DNA of 19,221 bases from JAAXTX01 sp037139695 (GCA_037139695.1 JBAXFX010000020.1:1-19221); one strand, 5' to 3'. Shown: positions 1-7,991, counted from the stretch's first letter. The notes: generated by a model not told the origin, from the letters alone. Numbers and translations: made by a program.

Positions 1-56
1 ACAATCAACAATCAACAATCAACAATCAACAATCAACAATCAACAATCAACAATCC
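1..56. repeat. Heptanucleotide tandem repeat (ACAATCA)8
   Basis: Eight head-to-tail copies of ACAATCA start at the first base; only the last base of the eighth copy differs. The array may continue left of the window. It lies downstream of the 3' end of the PH-domain gene, in a noncoding gap of at least 92 bases. Two other 7-bp arrays occur near 8037 and 11869. Confidence 0.95.
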
Positions 57-92
57 AGTATAGCGTGAAAGAAGATTTGTTTCAAGGCGTTG

Positions 93-692
93 TCAACGGG
101 AGATGGAGAGGTTTCCTTTCGAAGGGATTTCGGAGACATCCGCGTCGGAAGCGGCTTCGTGTCGGGCTCGGCCCCGTTCGGCCAGCTTCATGATAAGGTC
201 TTTCACGCCGATCGGATTCGGGACATTACGAAAGATGAAACGGGGACTTTCTCCGGCGGTCTGTACGAGAACGTCGCCGTAGTCGAGGATGCTCGGAATG
301 AATCCGTTCACCTCACTGGTCACATCCTGGACCGTATGGAATCGGAGCTCGCTGACACGGCGCGTGAAGAGGTCTTTCTGTTCGATGTTCACGATGCGTT
401 CGTCCGTGATGATCCAGACGTCGAAATAGACATCGATCCAGATGAGGAAGAGCGTGATCCAGAGGAAAAGGAGGAAAGAGTTCTCGAGGAAGAAAAAGAT
501 CGCCGCGTTCGGACTCCCGATAATTCCAGGAAAGAGAATCGGGATGATGATGAACCCGCCAAGCAGGAGGACAGATAGGAAAACGGATAGGAAAAGATGC
601 GTGAATAGGTCGAACCAGTGCCGGTGATAGACGGCGAGAACCTGCTCTTCGTCATGTTTGCCTTGGAAGCGGATGCCGGAGAAATCGCTCAT
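93..692 (-). CDS. PH-domain (bPH2/YdbS-like) membrane protein
   Basis: Membrane protein of about 199 aa. From the N-terminus there is a short polar stretch, two hydrophobic segments at about residues 30-54 and 64-91 (rich in F, L and I), then a cytosolic domain. That domain carries the bacterial PH pattern: WIITDERIV, a basic strand, then a YGDV.VQTAG stretch and a short closing helix. The family is mostly uncharacterised and is linked to envelope homeostasis. I chose the ATG at 692. A TTG at 704 overlaps the TGA of the upstream gene and would add four residues; neither start has a clear SD. It is the last gene of the ruvB operon. Family assignment is by pattern, not by search. Confidence 0.75.
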   Translation of the reverse strand: MSDFSGIRFQGKHDEEQVLAVYHRHWFDLFTHLFLSVFLSVLLLGGFIIIPILFPGIIGSPNAAIFFFLENSFLLFLWITLFLIWIDVYFDVWIITDERIVNIEQKDLFTRRVSELRFHTVQDVTSEVNGFIPSILDYGDVLVQTAGESPRFIFRNVPNPIGVKDLIMKLAERGRARHEAASDADVSEIPSKGNLSISR

Positions 693-700
693 AATACGTT

Positions 701-955
701 TCAATAACGGGAAGAAACCGAGGGGAACGATGGAAAGGTCGCAGTGGTCGAGAACAGCTTATTCCAGTCGACCTGGGAAAAGATGACCGCGTTCGTGAGG
801 AGAAGAAAGAGGAATACGCCCGCGAAAACGGAAACGACGGCAAGCGCGTTCTTTTTGGAGAGGGAGTACCGGAGGATATGATAACAGATATATACTCCGA
901 CGACGGAGATGCCGAGGAGGAGGATGAGATAGAACAGGTGGATGATCGTTGTCAT
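701..955 (-). CDS. Small two-helix membrane protein, unknown function
   Basis: 84-aa protein with two clear transmembrane segments, about residues 5-27 (HLFYLILLLGISVVGVYIC) and 37-59 (ALAVVSVFAGVFLFLLLTN), separated by a short basic loop (RYSLSKKN). Its ATG overlaps the ruvB stop in an ATGA arrangement, which suggests translational coupling. Its own TGA touches the possible TTG start of the PH-domain gene. I recognise no conserved domain. Since its neighbour downstream is also a membrane protein, the two may work together in the membrane (inference). Confidence 0.75.
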   Translation of the reverse strand: MTTIIHLFYLILLLGISVVGVYICYHILRYSLSKKNALAVVSVFAGVFLFLLLTNAVIFSQVDWNKLFSTTATFPSFPSVSSRY

Positions 956-1977
956 AGGAGTTTTGATTGATGGTCTTCGGGAACAGGGAGTCCGACATGT
1001 GTGAATCCGTCCGGGGTAACGACTCGACCCCTCGGGGTGCGAATGAGGAAGCCAAGCTGGATGAGATACGGCTCATAGACGTCCTCGATAGTCTCCGTTT
1101 CTTCGCCGGTGACGGCCGCGATAGCCTGGACGCCGGCTGGACCGCCGTTGAACTTCTTCGCGATGGCGGTGATGATATTGCGGTCGGTCGGCTCGAGGCC
1201 GATCTCATCGACTTCGAAAAGCGTGAGTGCCTCGCGGGCGACTTCGCGTGTGACGCGTCCGCGGTCGTGTATCTCGGCGAAGTCACGGACCCGTTTCAGG
1301 AGCCGGTTCGCGACTCGCGGCGTCTTGCGACTGGCGGCGGCGATCGCGTCCGCGCCACCTTCGTCTATAGGAACATCGAGAATCCTTGCCGAGCGGGTGA
1401 TGATCTTGCACATCTCGTCGTGCTCGTAGAATTCGAGACGGTTCGTCGATCCGAAGCGGTTCCGAAGCGGGTTCGATATGGAACCGAGGCGGGTGGTCGC
1501 CCCGACTAAGGTGAACCGTGGCAGGTCAAGCTGGATCGTCCGTGCGGATGGCCCCTTGCCGATGATGATATCGAGCTTGTAATCCTCCATCGCCGGGTAG
1601 AGCACCTCCTCGATAGTCTTGTTGAGCCGGTGGATCTCGTCGATGAAGAGTACATCGCCTTCTTCGAGATTGGTCAGGATGGAGCCGAGATCGCCGACGC
1701 GCTCAATGGCCGGACCGGACGTGATGCGGATATTGACGCCCATCTCACGGGCGATGATGTTGGCGAGTGTCGTCTTGCCGAGACCGGCCGGACCGTAGAG
1801 GAGGACATGATCGACGCTTTCCTGGCGTCGTTTTGCGGCCTCGATGAAGATGCCGAGATTCCGTTTGATTTTTTCCTGGCCGACGTATTCGCCGAAAGAG
1901 CCCGGTCTGAGGGTAGTTTCGAGGACGACGTCTTCGTCTTCCACTTCGTTTTTCTCAGGAGAAGTGATGGTAGTCAT
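952..1977 (-). CDS. ruvB: Holliday junction branch migration helicase RuvB
   Basis: 341 aa, normal length. RuvB is the hexameric AAA+ motor that, with RuvA, drives branch migration of Holliday junctions in recombinational repair. Visible motifs: Walker A GPAGLGKT (62-69), Walker B DEIH (113-116), sensor 1 GATTR (159-163), arginine-finger region LRNRFG (171-176), and a C-terminal winged helix (about 265-335) with NGGPAGVQAIA and RTPRGRV. An acidic stretch (EVEDEDVVLE) precedes the conserved RPGSFGEYVGQ. The ATG at 1977 follows AAAGG at 4-nt spacing. It is the first gene of a three-gene minus-strand operon. ruvA and ruvC are not in the window. Confidence 0.97.
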   Translation of the reverse strand: MTTITSPEKNEVEDEDVVLETTLRPGSFGEYVGQEKIKRNLGIFIEAAKRRQESVDHVLLYGPAGLGKTTLANIIAREMGVNIRITSGPAIERVGDLGSILTNLEEGDVLFIDEIHRLNKTIEEVLYPAMEDYKLDIIIGKGPSARTIQLDLPRFTLVGATTRLGSISNPLRNRFGSTNRLEFYEHDEMCKIITRSARILDVPIDEGGADAIAAASRKTPRVANRLLKRVRDFAEIHDRGRVTREVAREALTLFEVDEIGLEPTDRNIITAIAKKFNGGPAGVQAIAAVTGEETETIEDVYEPYLIQLGFLIRTPRGRVVTPDGFTHVGLPVPEDHQSKLL

Positions 1978-2016
1978 TATGCCTTTCGTAAGCCGTGCTG
2001 AAGGTGTTACATTGCC

Positions 2017-2044
2017 ATTCTACCACTTCTTGACAGTATTACAA
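2017..2044 (-). promoter_or_regulatory. Putative ruvB promoter
   Basis: On the minus strand, TTGTAA (2044-2039), 16 nt, then TAGAAT (2022-2017) resemble a sigma-70 promoter. It would start transcription about 35 nt before the ruvB ATG. Its -35 lies between the -35 and -10 of the plus-strand promoter at 2030-2058. Confidence 0.55.
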
Positions 2045-2058
2045 ACCTATGCTAGGAT
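2030..2058 (+). promoter_or_regulatory. Strong extended -10 promoter for the structured RNA
   Basis: A consensus TTGACA (2030-2035), a 17-nt spacer and TAGGAT (2053-2058) preceded by TGC, an extended -10. The predicted start is about 2065. It faces away from ruvB and overlaps the putative ruvB promoter. Confidence 0.7.
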
Positions 2059-2064
2059 TGAAGG

Positions 2065-2355
2065 TCGCGTTGAGAAAAACGGACGACATTCCAAGGGCTC
2101 TTTCACCTGCAGGCGAATTGGGGATTACTATCTTTTATCCTCAAGACCGGGGGCTTACCCTCGCGCTTACCGTTCTCCGCATATCATGCGGGTAGCGGCA
2201 AGCGCGAGACGTCCAGACATGGGTTGGGTGGTTTCGGCTGCGCTCCTCCTCGACACTGTCCCTTCCCGAGATGTCCTTGACGTTTCGGATTGCCTGCAGC
2301 TGAATGATCCTTCGGGATAGAAGCCCTGCCTCCGCGAGAGGCGGGGCTTCTTTTT
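2065..2355 (+). ncRNA. Candidate structured RNA (about 290 nt), class unknown
   Basis: This stretch between a good promoter and a strong terminator has no convincing ORF but much base pairing. A closing stem pairs CTGCAGGC (2107-2114) with GCCTGCAG (2292-2299). Inside are a small hairpin (GGGGAT 2120-2125 with ATCCTC), a long hairpin at 2160-2208 (nine-bp base CTCGCGCTT/AAGCGCGAG, then CCG/CGG, then CCGCAT/ATGCGG), and directly abutting it a second arm at 2209-2283 (ACGTC/GACGT, GACAT/ATGTC, then GGGttGGG with CCCttCCC). After the closing stem come ATCC-TTCG-GGAT (2307-2318) and the terminator. I found none of the conserved blocks of RNase P RNA, tmRNA or SRP RNA. It may act in trans, or be an attenuator leader of the SET gene. 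Confidence 0.6.
2320..2355 (+). terminator. Intrinsic terminator of the structured RNA
   Basis: 13-bp stem (2320-2332 with 2338-2350, one G-T pair), loop CGCGA, then five T (2351-2355). It lies 28 nt before the SET gene start. GGGCTT at 2151-2156 could pair with AAGCCC in the left arm, so a competing antiterminator fold is possible. Confidence 0.9.
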
Positions 2356-2383
2356 GCCGATACTACACGAGTCAAATGTTATT

Positions 2384-2836
2384 ATGAAAAAAAGAATAGG
2401 AACCGGTTATCAGGCACAAAAGACCGTTCGTGGAGAAAACGAAGGTGTTACGGTCCGTCGTTCGTCCGCCGGACTCGGACTTTTTGCCACTCGTGCGTTT
2501 ATGTCGGGTGAGACCGCCATCGAATATGTTGGAAACCGGATTGCCGCGTGCGAGGAGGCCGGCCGGACCAACCGGTATCTCTTTCAGGTGAATATGAAAT
2601 GGGATATCGACGGAAGCCCGCGGTGGAATATCGCCCGGTATGCGAATCATTCCTGTCGTCCGAACTGTGAGGCATTGAACCGGCGAGGGCGCATCTTCAT
2701 CGTGGCCCGTCGGCGCATCCAACCGGGCGAGGAATTGTGCTACGATTATGGACGTGAGTATGTGAATGAGTTCATCCGCCCACACGGCTGTCGGTGCGTG
2801 AAGTGTTGCGAATCGAAAAAAGACCCCGTCATATAG
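2384..2836 (+). CDS. SET-domain protein (probable lysine methyltransferase)
   Basis: 150 aa, about the size of a bare SET domain plus post-SET tail. Known SET proteins transfer a methyl group from SAM to protein lysines. Visible motifs: GLGLFA (30-35), NRYLF (63-67), the substrate/SAM knot ARYANHSCRPNC (84-95), GEELCYDYG (115-123) with the catalytic-type tyrosine, and a Cys-rich post-SET end (GCRCVKC, 135-141) that with C95 could bind zinc. The ATG at 2384 is chosen because an in-frame TTG at 2354 lies in the U-run of the preceding terminator. Its only obvious promoter is upstream of the structured RNA, so attenuation is possible. Substrate unknown; ribosomal or DNA-binding proteins are plausible. 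Confidence 0.88.
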   Translation: MKKRIGTGYQAQKTVRGENEGVTVRRSSAGLGLFATRAFMSGETAIEYVGNRIAACEEAGRTNRYLFQVNMKWDIDGSPRWNIARYANHSCRPNCEALNRRGRIFIVARRRIQPGEELCYDYGREYVNEFIRPHGCRCVKCCESKKDPVI

Positions 2837-2848
2837 CAGGGTCTTTTT
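2817..2848. terminator. Bidirectional terminator between the SET gene and pilB
   Basis: AAAAAGACCC (2817-2826) pairs with GGGTCTTTTT (2839-2848) around a 12-nt loop that contains the SET stop codon. The A and T runs on both sides let it serve both convergent genes. Confidence 0.85.
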
Positions 2849-2859
2849 ACTTTCCTTCG

Positions 2860-5800
2860 CTATTCGTCCGTGACGCGGCGGATTTCGTCGAGAGTCGTCC
2901 GACCCTCGAGGACGGCGAGTATGCCGTCGACCGGAAGGGGAATCATGCCGTTCTTGACGGCGGTCGAATTGATTTCCGACGTGAGCGCGTTTCCAGTGAT
3001 GAGTCCTTCGATATCGGCATCGTTGAGGAGGACTTCCGAAAGGACGACCTGACCCGAGAATCCGACGCCGTTACACTGTGGACAACCGACGGTTCGGAAG
3101 ACCTTATTCCTATCCGTGATGCCTTTGAGGAAACTTTCGGGAGCTTTTTCAAGGATACGTCCTATCATTGCCGATTCCTCCTCGGTCGCAGAGTCTTCCT
3201 TGCGACAATGTTGGCAGAGCCTTCGGACGAGGCGCTGCGAGATGAAGCAGTTCATCGCGTTCGCAAGATCGTCGGCCGCGACCCCCATGCCGAGGATGCG
3301 GGAGACGGCCCCGGCAGCGCTATTGGCATGGACGGTCGAAAGGACGAGGTGTCCGGTAACGGCGGCCTGGATCGAGATGACAGCCGTCTCCTCGTCTCGG
3401 ATTTCTCCAAGCATGAGGATATCCGGGTTCTGCCGGAGTAAGGCCCGAAGCGCACCGGCGAATGTGTATCCTTCCTCCTCGTTCACCTGGGTCTGTAGGA
3501 TGCCGGGTAGCTGGTATTCAATCGGGTCCTCGACGGTGATGATCTTTACTTCAGAGGTATTGAGTTTGGAAAGGACACTGTAGAGCGTCGTCGTCTTTCC
3601 GGAACCGGTCGGACCGACGTTTACGATCATCCCGTTCGGTTTACGGAGGGCAGTATTGATCCGGTCCAGGTTCTCCTTTCGGAATTCGAGCGAATCGAGT
3701 GAAAGTTTGACGGAAGAACCGCCAAGAATCCGCATCACGGCTGTCTCACCGTAGCCACCAAGGATGATGGAGAGGCGGACGTCCGTTTTTCCCGGTCTGA
3801 TATCGTCGAACGGTTCTTCTACTGAGAGGGAAAACCGACCGTCGACGACACCGGATCGTTCCCCGGTCTTCAGTCCGCTCCAGAGCTTGATTTCGCCGAG
3901 AATGGACGGGTAGATGTTCTTCGGGATCGAAAGGACGGTCTGTAGGATGCCGTCGATTCGGAATCGGACGAAAATGACATCGTCCGCGGGCTCGAGATGT
4001 ACGTCTCCGGCATGGAGTATGAGCGCCGCCGCGAAAATAGACCGGAGCATGTCGCTATCCTTGAGTCCGGACGCGTATTTTTGGAATATTTCAAAAGAGG
4101 CGAGATTTTCCTTCGCTGCCGTGAGTGCCGAGGCCGATATGACTGACGCTTTGGAAAGGAGGCTCGGCATGAGTTCCTCGTAGATCTCTTGCATGGTATC
4201 CTTTTGTCCGGTCGAACGCCAGACTTCCTCGAGGGTCGTTATGCCTCGGATTGCCTTGACGATTCCGTCTTGGAGCATGGTGACCATGCCGTCTTCGATC
4301 GCCGCACGCATGATTTCGCGCTCCGTTCCCATGTTCAAAATGAGTTCCTCGATCGGCTTCGTGATCGTGAAGGCTTCGAGGATGCTGATCCGGCCGTGGT
4401 AGCCGGTCAAATTGCATTTCGGGCAGCCGATCGGTTTCCAGAGCGCATTGATCTCGTGAGGAATCTCGATATGCGCCTTCGGCGAGATGACGGAGAGAAC
4501 TTGGCGGATGGAGTCGATCGTTTCCTTGGCCGGTTCGTATGATTCTTTGCATTCGGTACAGAGCGTCCGGACCAGCCGTTGTCCGATGATGATGTCTGTC
4601 GCCGAGGCGATGAGCGAGGGCTTTACGCCGAGTTCGATGAGCCGACCGATGGCGCCTGGGGCGCTGTTGGCATGGACCGTCGAAAGGAGGAGGTGTCCGG
4701 TAAGGGCAGCATTTACGGAAATATCCGCCGTTTCCTCGTCGCGGATTTCACCGACGAGGATGACGTCCGGATCTTGGCGGACGATGGCTCGAAGTGCCGC
4801 CGCAAAGGTATAGGATTTATCTTTCGAGACCTCGGTCTGAACGATGCCGGGGAGCTGGTATTCGATCGGGTCCTCAATGGTGATGATTTTCACCTCGGGC
4901 TTGTTGATGGAATGGAGAAGGCTGTAGAGCGTGGTCGTTTTTCCGGAACCGGTCGGACCCGTATTGAGGATCATCCCATGTGGCTTGTTCACGGCATGAA
5001 GAACCTTCTCGAGCGTCTCGCCTTCGAGGCCGAGCAGTCGTATATCCAGAAGGACGCTGTCGGCGTTCAAGATACGCAGGTTGATGCTTTCGCCATGACT
5101 GCCCGGGATGATGTTTACCCGGAGATCGACTTTCTTGCCGTCGATCTCGATGCCGAAGTGGCCATCTTGGGAGCGATCCCGGACATTGATCTTCATCTTT
5201 GAAAGCATCTTTACCCGCGACAGCGTGAGGCGGTAGATATCCTTGGAAATATCACCGACATCCTGTAAAACGCCATCGATGCGATACCGGAGCCGTACGG
5301 TGTCGACCTCGGGCTCGATGTGGATATCGCTCGCGCGGAGTTTGTTCGCCCCGGCGAGGATAATCTCTATCGTCTGGGATATGGAAATAGTGGAGGAATT
5401 TTTCAGTTTGAGCAGCTCGCTGAAATTTTCCTCGAACTGCCGGAGATCCTCGCCGGAGAGTGAGACCTTGAGCAGGTCCAGGTTCTTGAGGAGGGGGACG
5501 GTCTTATAGACGTGCCAGACCTTCTCAAGCGACTGCATCGAGACGACATACGGTTCGATCGTCCATCCGCGCTCCTCGGCGAGCATGTCCACGAATGCCG
5601 TCGCTTCCCCGTCTTCCGGATTTGCGAACGCGACACGGACGACTTTCTTCGTCTTGTCGAAAACAGCGATGCCGAGCCGTCTCGCCTCTTCTTCCGGGAT
5701 AGCGGTCACCTGTCCGGGATCCGCCGGGAAGACATTGAGGTCGAGATACGGAAGACCGATCGAGGCGGCATACCGGGAAGCTTCCTGTTCCTTTGATTCT

Positions 5801-5886
5801 CCCTCGAGTTGGTGGAGAACGGTCGTGGTTTTCTTCGCTTTTGCGTCTTTCCAATCCTGTGATGTATTCTGGATGACTTGGACCAT
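2860..5886 (-). CDS. pilB: Tandem double PilB/GspE-type ATPase (type IV pilus assembly)
   Basis: 1008 aa, nearly twice the usual length of about 560. PilB/GspE ATPases form hexamers at the inner membrane and power pilus extension or DNA-uptake machinery. The order is an N-terminal MshEN/T2SSE_N-like domain (about 30-125), ATPase module 1 (about 165-545) and ATPase module 2 (about 590-1005). Module 1 has ASDIHIEPE (185-193), Walker A GPTGSGKT (310-317), Walker B-like ILVGEIRD, GHLLLSTVHAN, and zinc pairs CTEC (443-446) and CPKC (488-491). Module 2 repeats them: AGDVHLEPA (626-634), GPTGSGKT (758-765), ILMLGEIRD, GHLVLSTVHAN, CQHC (891-894), CPQC (935-938). Both modules look catalytically intact and only the first has an N-terminal domain. 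ATG at 5886, no SD. No other pilus gene is nearby. Confidence 0.93.
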   Translation of the reverse strand: MVQVIQNTSQDWKDAKAKKTTTVLHQLEGESKEQEASRYAASIGLPYLDLNVFPADPGQVTAIPEEEARRLGIAVFDKTKKVVRVAFANPEDGEATAFVDMLAEERGWTIEPYVVSMQSLEKVWHVYKTVPLLKNLDLLKVSLSGEDLRQFEENFSELLKLKNSSTISISQTIEIILAGANKLRASDIHIEPEVDTVRLRYRIDGVLQDVGDISKDIYRLTLSRVKMLSKMKINVRDRSQDGHFGIEIDGKKVDLRVNIIPGSHGESINLRILNADSVLLDIRLLGLEGETLEKVLHAVNKPHGMILNTGPTGSGKTTTLYSLLHSINKPEVKIITIEDPIEYQLPGIVQTEVSKDKSYTFAAALRAIVRQDPDVILVGEIRDEETADISVNAALTGHLLLSTVHANSAPGAIGRLIELGVKPSLIASATDIIIGQRLVRTLCTECKESYEPAKETIDSIRQVLSVISPKAHIEIPHEINALWKPIGCPKCNLTGYHGRISILEAFTITKPIEELILNMGTEREIMRAAIEDGMVTMLQDGIVKAIRGITTLEEVWRSTGQKDTMQEIYEELMPSLLSKASVISASALTAAKENLASFEIFQKYASGLKDSDMLRSIFAAALILHAGDVHLEPADDVIFVRFRIDGILQTVLSIPKNIYPSILGEIKLWSGLKTGERSGVVDGRFSLSVEEPFDDIRPGKTDVRLSIILGGYGETAVMRILGGSSVKLSLDSLEFRKENLDRINTALRKPNGMIVNVGPTGSGKTTTLYSVLSKLNTSEVKIITVEDPIEYQLPGILQTQVNEEEGYTFAGALRALLRQNPDILMLGEIRDEETAVISIQAAVTGHLVLSTVHANSAAGAVSRILGMGVAADDLANAMNCFISQRLVRRLCQHCRKEDSATEEESAMIGRILEKAPESFLKGITDRNKVFRTVGCPQCNGVGFSGQVVLSEVLLNDADIEGLITGNALTSEINSTAVKNGMIPLPVDGILAVLEGRTTLDEIRRVTDE

Positions 5887-5969
5887 AAAGTTTCGTGTTT
5901 AGGATGTGCGCGGGACATGCCTCGCGACGGGAGTATGAAAAAAACCGCCTTCACTCACCTTCCATGTAC

Positions 5970-5998
5970 ATTGTACCGGAAAAGGGATGAAAGCGGAA
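5970..5998 (-). promoter_or_regulatory. Possible pilB promoter
   Basis: On the minus strand TACAAT (5975-5970) is a good -10; 17 nt upstream is a poor -35, TTCCGC (5998-5993). This would give a leader of about 75 nt. The remaining gap to 6030 shows nothing else. Confidence 0.4.
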
Positions 5999-6029
5999 TG
6001 TTTTACGGATAGCTCTTCGTTGGATCCGG

Positions 6030-6644
6030 CTAGGCTAAGACGAGCGTCGAATTGATCCGGTTAGCTATATAACCCGGATAAGCCTTATCTATCGCCAGCC
6101 CTATTTTTTTGAGAAATGAATGCCATGAGTCTCGCTCCTTTTCGGATTTGAAAGCATGTCTTACCTGACACGCGAACAGGTCCTTCGTGAGAGTAAGCAC
6201 GAGTGGCGCATGTCCATTCGTCACAGCAAGAGTGATTTCTCTTTCAAGGTATTTGGATGGAATTTTCCTGGAAATCCGGTTGTAAGACTTCTTTGCCTGT
6301 TCCCCTCTGTTGTCGAGGACAAACCAGGACGCCGGTGTGTTCGGGGCTGGTACGAACGCTACGCTGAACCGATCCCGCCACACGATTTCGTGTCCGCGAT
6401 CCGAAATGCCGATCTGGCCTTCTTTTCCCAAGACGGCAATCCAGGTGGCAGACGTATTTTTTTGGGGAACCATGAACGAACGGTAGTACAGGTAGGTGTT
6501 CGTTTCCGGCAATTGTATGACAGCCGGCATTAACAGATGATGTGTTTCTTTTTTTGGATCAAGATTCGTGAGAATCGTATTCAGGATGTGATTGGCGCTG
6601 GCGCATGTCGCGCATGTTTTCTGATGGGAGGGAGCGTTCATCAT
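6030..6644 (-). CDS. Hypothetical protein, 204 aa
   Basis: I do not recognise this protein. It starts MMNAPSHQKTCATCAS, with one CxxC pair near the N-terminus, then a mixed alpha/beta composition, and ends in a basic amphipathic stretch (SEKERDSWHSFLKKIGLAID). No signal peptide or membrane segment. The frame stays open upstream, but an ATG at 6698 lies inside the terminator hairpin of the DHH-like gene, and the region further upstream is the coding sequence of that gene. The ATG at 6644 (or 6641) is therefore the better start. It is on the same strand as the DHH-like gene but separated from it by that terminator. Confidence 0.65.
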   Translation of the reverse strand: MMNAPSHQKTCATCASANHILNTILTNLDPKKETHHLLMPAVIQLPETNTYLYYRSFMVPQKNTSATWIAVLGKEGQIGISDRGHEIVWRDRFSVAFVPAPNTPASWFVLDNRGEQAKKSYNRISRKIPSKYLEREITLAVTNGHAPLVLTLTKDLFACQVRHAFKSEKERDSWHSFLKKIGLAIDKAYPGYIANRINSTLVLA

Positions 6645-6687
6645 GATGTCAGGGGTTTTGAGGGTTGACAAAGGATGGTAAGGAACG

Positions 6688-6712
6688 AAAAAAAGCATGG
6701 AAAGCCATGCTT
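6688..6712 (-). terminator. Intrinsic terminator of the DHH-like gene
   Basis: Read on the minus strand, AAGCATGG and CCATGCTT (arms 6705-6712 and 6693-6700) form an 8-bp stem with a 4-nt loop, followed by a run of T. It lies 34 nt after the stop of the DHH-like gene. Confidence 0.85.
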
Positions 6713-6745
6713 CACGGAGATGATAACTGGAAAATGCGGAAAATG

Positions 6746-7900
6746 TCAAACGGTCGGACGAAAGCCGGTCTCGTTTCGGATCGCGTCCAAGAGCCCCGCT
6801 TCCGCGTCGGGTCCTGCCGGAAGAGGGAGCGCAAAGGAAAGCATATCTCCGCGAAGGCCGGCTCCCGGGATCCTGGCGGCGAGCGTCGCCGCGACACCCG
6901 CTTCCGTGGCGCGTATGATGACAGCGGACACTGTCGGCGATTCGGGGTAGATTGCCGCGAAAAGTGTTCCTGAAGAGAAATTGGCGCGAACCTTGTCGAG
7001 AATTTCGGGAAGGTCCTCGGGCCTGGTACGACTCTGGATAAAATCGTCGAGCGAGAGCGTCGCATACGCGAGACGGAGCCCCTCGTCCCACTTGAGGGCT
7101 GACATGAACCGTCCCCAGAGCCTGAGGACGCCGAATGGCTGTGTCTTGTAGAGGGTAAGGACGATCTTCTCACGGTCGGCGCCGAGCTCGATGAGCCGGG
7201 AGGCGGATTGGAGAGCCTTTGGGGTCGTATTTTTTCGCTGGAAACTCTCGGTCGCGGCGATGATACCGGTAAGAAGACCTTCGGCGACCGTCTCGTCGAT
7301 GCCGGTCTTGTCGGTTGAGGAAAGGGTCTCAAAAAGGATCTCGGCAATCGAGGATGCCGTCATGTCGACCAGGTTCACCTGCCCGAAGTGTTCATTCCCC
7401 GCGGACGTGTCGATATTCACTATCGGAATCTCATAGAAGATATCCGGGTTCTCGACATAGAGCGAGCCGAGCGCTTCTTTGTCCGTGGCGCCGATCACGA
7501 ACGCGACATCGTACTGGAGTCGGGCCGGGATGAAGGAAAAATCACGCGGATCGATGGTTCCTCGTTCGGGGGTGATGTGAATACGGAACTCGTCCCCGAC
7601 TTGTTCGCTCCGAGCACTGAGGATCGGATTCCGTTCCGTATTGAATGACAGGACGAATTCACGCGTCCCAGAAAGCGAATCGAGCGCGTCTCCCGGCGTT
7701 CCGAGGAAGCCAAGTTCGTTCGCATGGGCGGAGAAATCATCGCCAGCGATAGTCACTTGTTTGCCGAGCTTCGCGACGAACCGCTCAAGCGCGAGTGCCG
7801 AGGCGACCGCGTCTTTCGACGGATGAGCCGGAAGGAGGATGAGCGGATGGACGCTCTTTCGGATGAGTTCGGCGAACTGGCCGGTCGGGGAGAGGGACAT
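6746..7900 (-). CDS. DHH/DHHA1-family protein with degenerate metal-binding motifs
   Basis: 384 aa, the size and layout of NrnA/RecJ-type DHH phosphoesterases. The N-terminal half carries the DHH-like fold and the C-terminal half ends in a DHHA1-like region. Intact members hydrolyse nanoRNA, pAp or cyclic dinucleotides with two Mn ions. Here the motifs are recognisable but eroded. The HxNPDGDA block reads HPSKDAVAS (H26, D30), and the signature DHH triad reads DTS within IDTSAGNEHFG (163-173), although the flanking pattern is preserved. DVAFVIGATD (131-140) stands for motif II. It is therefore probably non-catalytic, perhaps a nucleotide-binding or scaffold protein (inference). ATG at 7900; promoter and terminator are both visible. 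Confidence 0.75.
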   Translation of the reverse strand: MSLSPTGQFAELIRKSVHPLILLPAHPSKDAVASALALERFVAKLGKQVTIAGDDFSAHANELGFLGTPGDALDSLSGTREFVLSFNTERNPILSARSEQVGDEFRIHITPERGTIDPRDFSFIPARLQYDVAFVIGATDKEALGSLYVENPDIFYEIPIVNIDTSAGNEHFGQVNLVDMTASSIAEILFETLSSTDKTGIDETVAEGLLTGIIAATESFQRKNTTPKALQSASRLIELGADREKIVLTLYKTQPFGVLRLWGRFMSALKWDEGLRLAYATLSLDDFIQSRTRPEDLPEILDKVRANFSSGTLFAAIYPESPTVSAVIIRATEAGVAATLAARIPGAGLRGDMLSFALPLPAGPDAEAGLLDAIRNETGFRPTV

Positions 7901-7991
7901 AGGCGGGAAAGGCTGAGAAGATCAGAGGTCGGTATTCGCAGCATCTCCGGAACCCCTCTTCATATACGCCGGAAAACGCCTGTGAAGAGGT

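Noticed and set aside
2107..2355. tmRNA, RNase P, SRP or 6S RNA for the structured RNA
   Set aside because: The conserved sequence blocks or overall shape of these classes were not found: no T-arm with CCA end, no RNase P core, no SRP tetraloop domain, no single long 6S-type stem.
6645..7091. N-terminal extension of the 204-aa gene up to 7091
   Set aside because: It overlaps the DHH-like gene in another frame, is Arg/Ser-rich shadow sequence, and crosses the terminator at 6688-6712.
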